In this document: positions 57,201-64,000 of the stretch, piece after piece
Layout: each line of letters opens with the position of its first letter
Numbering within the stretch: the stretch's first letter is position 1
Origin: Motilibacter deserti
GTDB lineage: Bacteria; Actinomycetota; Actinomycetes; Motilibacterales; Motilibacteraceae
Reading direction: 5' to 3'
DNA length: 64,000 nt
Assembly: GCF_011250635.1 (NCBI RefSeq)
Contig: NZ_JAANNP010000002.1
Location: 464,129 to 528,128, forward strand
The notes under the pieces: generated by a model
Told to the model about the DNA's origin: nothing
What the model saw: the letters and a program-made list of their open reading frames with translations, nothing else
Databases searched by the model: none
Position numbers and translations under genes: made by a program

Positions 57201-57232
57201 CGCCCAGCCGCCCAGTCGGCCAGTCGGCCACC
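57201..57232. repeat. Four tandem 8-bp units
   Basis: CGCCCAGC-CGCCCAGT-CGGCCAGT-CGGCCACC, ending two bases before the nei stop codon, in the 200-bp gap before the beta-helix gene. No terminator-like stem is clear elsewhere in this gap. Confidence 0.5.
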
Positions 57233-57234
57233 GG

Positions 57235-58086
57235 TCACGGTCGGTAGCGCGTGCGTCCCGCCGGTCGGGCCACGTCCGCCCGCCGCATAGGGGCGGGCGC
57301 CGGGCCCGGTTGGCAGCGGGGGCACCAGTACGTCAGCCGGGCGTAGGGCGCGTCGCCCTGCTCGGCGAGGAGCACGGCCGTGCCGCAGCGCCGGCACGGC
57401 TGGCCGGAGCGTTCGAAGACCCAGTGCTGGCGCCCGCGCCGCGACTCCCCGGTCGTCGACTGCTCGGGGTGCGCCTTGTTGCGCTCGAGCAGGACGCGGG
57501 CGCGCTCGACGAGCGCGGGCAGGTCGGGCACGTCCTCGACCCGCGTCCACGGGGACACCCCTTGCAGGAAGAGCGCTTCTGCCTTGTAGAGGTTGCCGAT
57601 GCCGGCGAGGTTGCGCTGGTCGAGCAGGGCCTGGCCGATCTCGCGGTCGGGCTGGGCGCGCAGCCGGCGCAGCGCCTCGTCCCGGTCCCAGTCGGGGCCG
57701 AGCAGGTCGGGCCCGAGGTGCCCGACGGCCTCCTCCTCGTCGCCCGGCGCGAGGAGCTCGACGACCGGCATCCGGTAGCCCACGGCCTGCCACTCGGCGT
57801 TCTCCAGCACCACGCGGGCCTGCCAGGCAGGGCCGCCGCGCCAGCGCTCGCCCGGCCGGTAGAGATGCCAGCTGCCGTCCATGCGGAAGTGGGTGTGCAG
57901 GGTCTGCCCGTCGTCGATCCGCGTCAGCAGGTGCTTGCCCCGCGAGACGACCTCGGTCACGGTCCGCCCGGAGAGGTCGGCCGTGGCGAGCTGGGGGACG
58001 CGGAAGTCGGTGCGGGTCAGGACTCGCCCGGCCAGCGCGTCGTGCATCCGGCGCCCGGCGAGCCAGACGGTGTCGCCCTCGGGCAC
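57235..58086 (-). CDS. nei: Endonuclease VIII / Fpg-Nei family DNA glycosylase
   Basis: Removes oxidised bases and cleaves the abasic site. The mature N-terminus PEGDTVW provides catalytic Pro2 and Glu3, which fixes the GTG start at 58086. The 283 residues have the N-terminal beta domain (TEVVSRGKHLLTRIDDGQTL, HFRMDGSWHLY), the helix-two-turn-helix (REIGQALLDQRNLAGIGNLY), and a C-terminal zinc finger with CRRC and CPRC. It starts eight bases after lhr, so both repair genes form one operon. Confidence 0.95.
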   Translation of the reverse strand: MPEGDTVWLAGRRMHDALAGRVLTRTDFRVPQLATADLSGRTVTEVVSRGKHLLTRIDDGQTLHTHFRMDGSWHLYRPGERWRGGPAWQARVVLENAEWQAVGYRMPVVELLAPGDEEEAVGHLGPDLLGPDWDRDEALRRLRAQPDREIGQALLDQRNLAGIGNLYKAEALFLQGVSPWTRVEDVPDLPALVERARVLLERNKAHPEQSTTGESRRGRQHWVFERSGQPCRRCGTAVLLAEQGDAPYARLTYWCPRCQPGPAPAPMRRADVARPAGRTRYRP

Positions 58087-58094
58087 GGCGCCTC

Positions 58095-61000
58095 CTAGCC
58101 CCGGATCCGCAGGCCGCGCGGGGTCGCGACGAAGCCGGCGGACTCCAGCGCTGCGACGAGCGGCCCGCCGAGCACGGCCGACCCGTCGGCGCGCTCGACG
58201 GTGATGCGGCCGAGCGCCCCCTCGCGCACCGCGAGCGCGAGCGCGTCGACGGCGGGCTGCAGCAGGGCCGGGTCCTCGGACCACGTCAGCAGCGAGCGCC
58301 CGCCCCGCTCCACATAGAGCACCAGCTCGCCGTCCACGGTCGCGACCAGGGCGCCCGCCTTGCGGCCGGGCTTGTGGCCGGCCGCGGTCTCCCCGGGCCG
58401 GTCGGGCCACGCCAGCGCGCCGCCGTAGGGGTTGGCCGGGTCGGCAGCCGCGAGGACGAGCGCCTGTGGGCCGTCCGCCGCCGGCTGCCCGGGGCGTACG
58501 CCCACCGCCCCCCAGCCGGTCGCCGCCGCGCCCGCCTCCCGCCGCTCGGCCGCAGACTGCAACGCACGCATACGGTCGACCGCTCCGGGCAGCGCGAACT
58601 GCGCCGCTCCCAGTCCTTCGACGAAGTAGCCGCGACGACAGCGCCCGGCCTCCTCGTAGGCGGAGAGCACCCGGTAAGCCGCGGCGAACCCGCCCTCGGC
58701 CCGCTCGGCGGCCACGGCCCCGCGCACCACGACGCCGTAGCGCTCGAGCAGCAGGTCGGCCGTCGCGGTCGCCCGCCGGGTCGGGTCGGCCTCGCGCGCG
58801 GGCAGCACGGACCAGCGGCCTGCGGTCTGCGGCGGGCCGCCGCGGGTCGGCATCGCCGGACGGGCCCGGCCGTAGCGGCTGCGGGCCGGCGCCTTGCGGG
58901 CCCGGCGCGCACCACCGCCGCCGCCGCCGAGCAGCGTGCGGAGCGGGGCGAGCGTGTCGTTGGTGACCGCGCCGGCCCACACGAGGTCCCAGAGCGCTGC
59001 GGCGAGGGCCGGATCGTCGGTCGAGCCGACGGCGTCGGACAGCTGGCGGAAGAACCAGCCGCCGCCGCGCGACAGCGCGTCCAGCACAGCCTCGTGCACG
59101 GGCGTCGAGGCTGCCTCGTCGGGCACGGGGGCGAGCGTCAGCGGCGCGTTGTCCGCGAGGTGCAGCGAGACCCATCCGTCCCCGCCGGGCAGCGAGCCGG
59201 CGCCCGACCACAGCACCTCGCCACTGGCGCACAGCTCGTCGAGCAGCGCGGGGGAGTAGCCCGCGACCCGGGCCGGCAGGACCAGCGTCTCCAGGGCCGA
59301 GGCGGGCAGCGCCGCCCCCTGCAACTGCTCCACGACGGTCAGCAGCCCGTCCGCCCCCCGGAGCGGGGAGCCGATGTTCTGCCAGGCCGGCAGGAAGCGG
59401 GCCAGAGCGCGGGTGGGGACCGGCTCGACCTCCTTGCGCAGCGCGGCGAGCGACCGCCGGCGCAGGGTGCGCAGCACCTCGGCGTCGACCCACTCGGTCC
59501 CGGTGGCGCCGGGGCGGAACTCGCCCTCGAGCACCCTGCCCGCGGCGGCCAGCCGACGCAGCGCGTCGGCGACCACGGCGGGCCCGAGCCCGAAGCGGCC
59601 GGCGACGTCTGACGCCGGGAACGGGCCGTGGGTTCGGGCGTAGCGGGCCACGAGGTCGCCCAGAGGGTCGCGGACCGGCTCGAGGAAGGCCTCGGGCACC
59701 CCGACGGGCAGCGGGGCGCCGAGGGCGTCGCGCAATCGGCCGGCGTCCTCGATCGCGGCCCAGTGCTCGGCACCCGCGATGCGGACGCGGATGACCCGGC
59801 GCCGACCCTCCAGCTCCACCAGCCACGCGGGGTCGACGCCGCGCTCGGCGGCCTCGACGGTCTGCAGCGGGCCGAGCAGGCGGAGCAGGTCGGCCGTCCC
59901 TTCGAGGTCGCGCGCCCGGCGGTCCTCGGTCAGCCGCTGCAGCTCACGGTCGAGGGTGTCCACGACGTCGGCGTCGAGCAGCTCGCGCAGCTCCGCGGCC
60001 CCGAGCAGCTCGGCGAGCAGGGACTGGTCGAGCGAGAGGGCCTGCGCCCTGCGCTCGGCGAGCGGGGAGTCGCCTTCGTAGAGGTACTGCGCCACATAGC
60101 CGAAGAGCAGCGACCGTGCGAAGGGCGAGGGCGCCGGGGTCTCGACCTCGACGACGCGGATCTGGCGCGCCTCGATGCCGCGCATCAGCTCGACCAGGCC
60201 GGGCACGTCGAACACGTCCTGCAGGCACTCGCGCACCGCTTCGAGCACGATCGGGAACGAGCCGTACTGGCTGGCGACGGAGAGCAGCTGCGCGGAGCGC
60301 TGTCGCTGCGCCCACAGCGGCGTACGCCGCCCCGGGTCCCGGCGCGGGAGCAGCAGCGCCCGGGCGGCGCACTCGCGGAACCGCGCAGCGAAGAGGGCGG
60401 ACCCGCCGACCTCCGCGGTGACGACGGGCTCGACCTCGTCCGGCGCGAGGACCGCCGCCTCCGCTCCGGCGGGCGGCGCGCTGCGCGACAGGCTCTCGTC
60501 GTCGAGCAGGCTGCCCGGCAGCACGTCCATGTCGGGCAGCCGCAGCACGATGCCGTCGTCCGCGTGCATGACCTGCACGTCCACCCCGTGCCGCTCCCGC
60601 ATCCGCGCGGCGAGGGCCAGCGCCCACGGCGCGTGCACCTGCGCACCGAACGGGGAGTGGATGCAGACCCGCCAGTCGCCGAGCTCGTCGCGGAACCGCT
60701 CGACCACGATCGTGCGGTCGTCGGGCACGTGCCCCGTGGCCTGGCGCTGCTCCTCGAGGTAGGCGAGCAAATTCGTGGCCGCGAGCTCGTCCAGGCCGGC
60801 GGCCGCGACCCGGGCGCGCGCGGCCTCGGCGTCCAGCCGGCCCACCTCGCGGATGAAGGTCCCGATGCCACGCCCCAGCTCGAGGGGGCGCCCGATCGAG
60901 TCGCCGTGCCAGAAGGGCAGCCGCCCGGGCTGGCCGGGGGCGGGGGAGACGAGCACCCGGTCGTGCGTGATGTCCTCGATGCGCCAGCTGCTGGACCCCA

Positions 61001-62765
61001 GGGTGAACACGTCGCCGACCCGCGACTCGTAGACCATCTCCTCGTCCAGCTCGCCCACGCGGCGCGCCGGCCCCTCGCCGGCCGCGAGGAAGACCCCGAA
61101 CAACCCGCGGTCCGGGATCGTGCCGCCGCTCGTGACCGCGAGCCGCTGGGCGCCGGGCCGCCCGGCGACGGTCCCCGCCGTCCGATCCCAGACCACGCGA
61201 GGGCGCAGCTCGGCGAACTCGTCGCTGGGATAGCGCCCGGACAGCATGTCCAGCACGGCGTCGAACGCGGACGCCGGCAGCTCGGCGAAGGGTGCGGCAC
61301 GGCGTACGAGGTCGAGCAGGTCCCCGACGTGCCACGTGTCGAGCGCGCACATCGCGACGATCTGCTGGGCGAGCACGTCGAGCGGGTTGCGCGGGATGCG
61401 CAGCGCCTCGATGGCGCCGGCCCCCATGCGCTCGGCGACGACGGCCGTCTGCACCAGGTCACCGCGGTACTTCGGGAAGATCACGCCCTTGCTGACCGCG
61501 CCCACCTGGTGGCCCGCACGCCCCACCCGCTGCATGCCGCTGGCGACCGACGGCGGCGACTCCACCTGCACGACGAGGTCGACGGCGCCCATGTCGATGC
61601 CGAGCTCGAGGCTGCTCGTCGCGACGACGGCAGGCAGCCGCCCCTCCTTGAGCGCCTCCTCAGTCAGCGCCCGCTGCTCGCGGCTCACCGACCCGTGATG
61701 GGCCCGGGCGATCTCGGTGCCGGCGGGCGCGCCGCGGGAGGCGCCCGCATTGGCCATGACCTCGGCCGGCCGCAGCTCGCCCGAGGCGGGCAGGTCCTCG
61801 CCGGACGCCCGCTCCCACGCGATCTCGTTGAGCCGAGCCGTGAGGCGCTCCGCGAGCCGGCGCGAGTTCGCGAAGACGATCGTCGAGCGGTGGGCCTGGA
61901 CGAGGTCGACGATCCGCTCCTCGACGTGCGGCCAGATCGACGCCCTGCGCTCGGCGCCCGCAGCGGACCCCGAGTGCTCCTGCACGGTCTCGGACAGGTC
62001 GGCCATGTCCTCGACGGGCACGACGACGTCCAGCTCGATCTGCTTGGCGCTCGCCGGGCGCACCACCGTGGGCGTGCGGCGGCCGCCGAGGAACCGGGCC
62101 ACCTCCTCGATCGGCCGGACGGTCGCGGACAGGCCGACCCGCTGCGCGGGGCGCTCGAGCATCGCGTCGAGCCGCTCGAGCGACAGGGCCAGGTGGGCCC
62201 CGCGCTTCGTGCCGGCGACGGCGTGCACCTCGTCGACGATGACGCTCTCGACGCCGGCGAGGGCTTCGCGCGCCCGGCTGGTCAGGATGAGGAAGAGCGA
62301 CTCGGGCGTGGTGATGAGGATGTCGGGCGGGCGCCGGCCGAAGGCCCGGCGCTCCTCGGCCGGGGTGTCCCCGGAGCGCACGCCCACCCGGATGTCCGGC
62401 TCCGGCAGCCCGAGCCGGACGGCGGCCTGCCGGATGCCCGTGAGCGGCGCGCGCAGGTTGCGCTCGACGTCCACCGCCAGCGCCTTGAGCGGCGAGACGT
62501 AGAGCACCCGGCACCGCTTGAGCGGCTCGTCCGGGACGGGGGACGCCGCGATGCGGTCCAGGGACCACAGGAACGCCGCGAGGGTCTTGCCGGACCCGGT
62601 GGGTGCGACCACGAGCGCGTCCTGGCCCCCGCTGACCGCGTCCCAGGCCCCGGCCTGGGCGGCCGTGGGCGCCTCGAAGGCGCCCGTGAACCACGAGCGC
62701 GTGGCCGCGGAGAACCGGCCGAGCACGTCCTCCGGCGACTCGGCCGCCGCCTGCTTCGCGCTCAC
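58095..62765 (-). CDS. lhr: ATP-dependent helicase Lhr
   Basis: Large superfamily 2 3'-5' DNA translocase of 1556 residues, induced by DNA damage in mycobacteria. Motif I is APTGSGKT at 54-61 and motif II DEVH at 178-181. SLELGIDMGAVDLVVQVESP and GMQRVGRAGHQVG are helicase motifs V and VI. The Lhr-core winged-helix and beta-barrel domains and the long Lhr-CTD follow (FVATPRGLRIRG at the end). The start is GTG 62765 with GCGAGG upstream. It precedes nei, as in other actinomycetes. Confidence 0.96.
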   Translation of the reverse strand: MSAKQAAAESPEDVLGRFSAATRSWFTGAFEAPTAAQAGAWDAVSGGQDALVVAPTGSGKTLAAFLWSLDRIAASPVPDEPLKRCRVLYVSPLKALAVDVERNLRAPLTGIRQAAVRLGLPEPDIRVGVRSGDTPAEERRAFGRRPPDILITTPESLFLILTSRAREALAGVESVIVDEVHAVAGTKRGAHLALSLERLDAMLERPAQRVGLSATVRPIEEVARFLGGRRTPTVVRPASAKQIELDVVVPVEDMADLSETVQEHSGSAAGAERRASIWPHVEERIVDLVQAHRSTIVFANSRRLAERLTARLNEIAWERASGEDLPASGELRPAEVMANAGASRGAPAGTEIARAHHGSVSREQRALTEEALKEGRLPAVVATSSLELGIDMGAVDLVVQVESPPSVASGMQRVGRAGHQVGAVSKGVIFPKYRGDLVQTAVVAERMGAGAIEALRIPRNPLDVLAQQIVAMCALDTWHVGDLLDLVRRAAPFAELPASAFDAVLDMLSGRYPSDEFAELRPRVVWDRTAGTVAGRPGAQRLAVTSGGTIPDRGLFGVFLAAGEGPARRVGELDEEMVYESRVGDVFTLGSSSWRIEDITHDRVLVSPAPGQPGRLPFWHGDSIGRPLELGRGIGTFIREVGRLDAEAARARVAAAGLDELAATNLLAYLEEQRQATGHVPDDRTIVVERFRDELGDWRVCIHSPFGAQVHAPWALALAARMRERHGVDVQVMHADDGIVLRLPDMDVLPGSLLDDESLSRSAPPAGAEAAVLAPDEVEPVVTAEVGGSALFAARFRECAARALLLPRRDPGRRTPLWAQRQRSAQLLSVASQYGSFPIVLEAVRECLQDVFDVPGLVELMRGIEARQIRVVEVETPAPSPFARSLLFGYVAQYLYEGDSPLAERRAQALSLDQSLLAELLGAAELRELLDADVVDTLDRELQRLTEDRRARDLEGTADLLRLLGPLQTVEAAERGVDPAWLVELEGRRRVIRVRIAGAEHWAAIEDAGRLRDALGAPLPVGVPEAFLEPVRDPLGDLVARYARTHGPFPASDVAGRFGLGPAVVADALRRLAAAGRVLEGEFRPGATGTEWVDAEVLRTLRRRSLAALRKEVEPVPTRALARFLPAWQNIGSPLRGADGLLTVVEQLQGAALPASALETLVLPARVAGYSPALLDELCASGEVLWSGAGSLPGGDGWVSLHLADNAPLTLAPVPDEAASTPVHEAVLDALSRGGGWFFRQLSDAVGSTDDPALAAALWDLVWAGAVTNDTLAPLRTLLGGGGGGARRARKAPARSRYGRARPAMPTRGGPPQTAGRWSVLPAREADPTRRATATADLLLERYGVVVRGAVAAERAEGGFAAAYRVLSAYEEAGRCRRGYFVEGLGAAQFALPGAVDRMRALQSAAERREAGAAATGWGAVGVRPGQPAADGPQALVLAAADPANPYGGALAWPDRPGETAAGHKPGRKAGALVATVDGELVLYVERGGRSLLTWSEDPALLQPAVDALALAVREGALGRITVERADGSAVLGGPLVAALESAGFVATPRGLRIRG

Positions 62766-62918
62766 CCGCGCCTCGCTTCCGTGGTCACCCCGTCAGCATG
62801 CCGCGCGGCACCGACATCGGCCCGTCGTGCACAGGCGGAGGCGCTCCGGCTTCGCCCTCGGCGCAGCCTGTGGACGAGGCGTCGGACGCGGGCGGTGCGC
62901 GCTCGCCGCGCGGCCGGG

Positions 62919-62924
62919 CATGCT
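62919..62924 (+). promoter_or_regulatory. Candidate leaderless -10 of the DUF3046 gene
   Basis: CATGCT is followed by six bases and GTG 62931, in frame with the conserved MTEFRERM start, suggesting a leaderless mRNA and a two-residue-longer N-terminus. Confidence 0.4.
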
Positions 62925-62930
62925 GGACGG

Positions 62931-63125
62931 GTGCGGATGACGGAGTTCCGGGAACGGATGGTCGAGGCGTTCGGGGCGGCGCAGGCGAGCTGGATCGCGC
63001 GCGACCACGTCTTCGCCGGCCTCGGGCAGCGCACCGTCGACGAGGCGCTGGAGCGGGGCACGGACGCCAAGGACGTGTGGCGCGTCGTGCACACCGAGAT
63101 GCGGCTCCCGCCGCGGCTGCGCTGA
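62931..63125 (+). CDS. DUF3046 family protein
   Basis: A 64-residue protein, MTEFRERMVEAFG, SWIARDHVFAGLGQRTVDEA and VWRVVHTEMRLPPRLR, matching the small DUF3046 family that actinomycetes encode immediately upstream of recA. Function unknown. recA does not follow directly here; a broken VOC gene and an opposing acetyltransferase come next. The start may be GTG 62931 (leaderless) or ATG 62937. Confidence 0.88.
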   Translation: MRMTEFRERMVEAFGAAQASWIARDHVFAGLGQRTVDEALERGTDAKDVWRVVHTEMRLPPRLR

Positions 63126-63132
63126 GGCGCGC

Positions 63133-63524
63133 GTGCACCTCGAGCTCGTCGCCGTGCTCGTGTACGACTACGACGAGGCGATCGCGTTCTTCGTCGGCGT
63201 GCTCGGCTTCGAGCTGGCCGAGGACTCGCCGGCGACGACGAACGACGGCCGCCCCAAGCGCTGGGTCGTCGTACGCCCGCCCGGCGCCGCGACCGGCATC
63301 CTGCTCGCGCGGCGGACGGCGCGGCCCAGGCCGCGGGGGTGGGCGAGCAGTTCTCCGGGAGGGGCGGCCTCTTCCTGCGCGTCGACGACTTCGACGCCGC
63401 CTACGACCGGATGACCGCGGCGGGCGTCGAGTTCGTCACCGCTCCGCGGGCGGAGGCGTACGGGCGGGTGGCCGTCTTCCGGGATGTGAGCGGGAACCGG
63501 TGGGACCTGCTCGGCCCGGCCTGA
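63133..63524 (+). pseudogene. VOC family protein interrupted by a frameshift
   Basis: Two frames make one VOC protein. 63133 to about 63312 gives HLELVAVLVYDYDEAIAFFV and KRWVVVRPPGAATGILLAR. From about 63313 the +2-shifted frame gives GLFLRVDDFDAAYDRMTAAG and VAVFRDVSGNRWDLLGPA. Adding one G in the CGCGGCGG run near 63311 would restore a single 131-codon frame reading LLARADGAAQAAGVGEQ. It is therefore a one-base deletion: a recent pseudogene or an assembly/sequencing error. The intact parts resemble glyoxalase-like proteins with a DxxGN C-terminus. Confidence 0.8.
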
Positions 63525-63570
63525 CCCGAGCGACGCGCTTCGACCCCGGGGGCGGCGTCCGGCGCACGCG

Positions 63571-64000
63571 TCAGCCGACCTGGGCCGCAGCCTCCTCACG
63601 CTCCGACGCCCCGTCGAGGTGGAGCTGCATGAAGACGTCGGCCCGGGCGTACGGCATGTGGACCGTGTCCGCCGGCACGTGGGCGAAGCCGAACGACTCG
63701 TAGAGGTGCACCGCCGGGGCGAGCTTCGTCGAGCTGCCGAGGAACAGCGACGTGGCCCCGAGGGCACGTGCCCGTTCGATGGCCGCCGCGATGATGCCGC
63801 GCCCGATGCCCCGGCCGCGCAGGCCGGGGGAGACCGCCATCTTCGACAGCTCGTAGACGCCGTCGTCCGTGGGGCGCAGGGCGACGCAGCCCACGACCGT
63901 GCCGTCGATCTCGGCGACGAGGATCTCGCCGCCCGGGTCGACGATCACGCCGAACGGGTCGTCGAGCTGGCGCCGGTCCTCGGGCTCGAGCGTGAAGTAG
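63571..64000 (-). CDS. GNAT family N-acetyltransferase, N-terminus outside the window
   Basis: Leftward gene running off the right edge; 142 codons are visible. The frame continues upstream of GTG 63948 with LEPEDRRQLDDPFGVIVDPG, so that GTG is not the true start. GNAT motifs are ILVAEIDGTVVGCVALRP, LSKMAVSPGLRGRGIGRGII (acetyl-CoA loop) and LYESFGFAHVP. The C-terminal tail is acidic. Acceptor unknown. Confidence 0.85.
   Translation of the reverse strand, partial: YFTLEPEDRRQLDDPFGVIVDPGGEILVAEIDGTVVGCVALRPTDDGVYELSKMAVSPGLRGRGIGRGIIAAAIERARALGATSLFLGSSTKLAPAVHLYESFGFAHVPADTVHMPYARADVFMQLHLDGASEREEAAAQVG

Overview
The window is GC-rich chromosomal DNA of an actinomycete. Many genes start with GTG, ProRS carries the bacterial editing domain, and there are DivIVA-repeat, CGNR, DUF3046, DUF4081-GNAT and ClgR-type genes. 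Gene order follows the segment that in Streptomyces-like genomes runs from rpsB to just before recA. I do not assign a genus.

Layout. 1-7.2 kb: a divergent secreted protein (partial), then rpsB-tsf-pyrH-frr-cdsA-rlmN and a DivIVA-repeat protein (translation, UMP kinase, ribosome recycling, CDP-diacylglycerol, rRNA methylation), with two small leftward genes (GNAT, split-barrel flavin/F420 protein). 7.8-12.4 kb: dxr, an M50 site-2 protease, ispG (two MEP isoprenoid steps) and a DUF4081 acetyltransferase. 12.5-17.7 kb: leftward aldehyde dehydrogenase, proS, a TSUP transporter and two ferritin-like proteins. 17.9-24.1 kb: rimP-nusA-ylxR-infB-ylxP-rbfA, the transcription/translation-factor operon, followed by nrnA. 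25.2-29 kb: small ORFs and a type II NADH dehydrogenase inserted before truB and ribF. 29.2-34.6 kb: rpsO, pnp with a structured leader, an M16 peptidase, dapB and a TPR-like membrane protein. 34.6-40 kb: an accessory block with a one-module A-PCP-thioesterase synthetase, azlCD with a CGNR regulator, a coupled small basic ORF and VOC protein, and a STAS protein. 40.2-42.8 kb: dapA and rnj. 42.8-47.1 kb: a second accessory block with a SnoaL-like protein, a zinc alcohol dehydrogenase, a HExxH protein carrying an AAGNRAV motif coupled to a HEAT-repeat partner, and a Cys-containing micro-ORF followed by a secreted protein. 47.3-54.9 kb: ftsK, a RodZ-like HTH membrane protein, rimO, pgsA, cinA, clgR. 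54.9-55.5 kb: a gene-free repeat island. 55.5-63.1 kb: an anchored beta-helix protein, nei, lhr and DUF3046. 63.1-64 kb: a frameshifted VOC gene and a truncated GNAT gene.

The housekeeping genes form long, tightly spaced or overlapping operons (many 4-bp GTGA/ATGA couplings). Several transcription units instead begin with a -10 hexamer about six bases before the start codon, which is the signature of leaderless mRNA. The least explained parts are the HExxH/HEAT pair, the A-PCP-TE enzyme whose adenylation domain appears to lack the amino-acid-binding Asp, the Cys micro-ORF, and the 140-bp repeat island after clgR.
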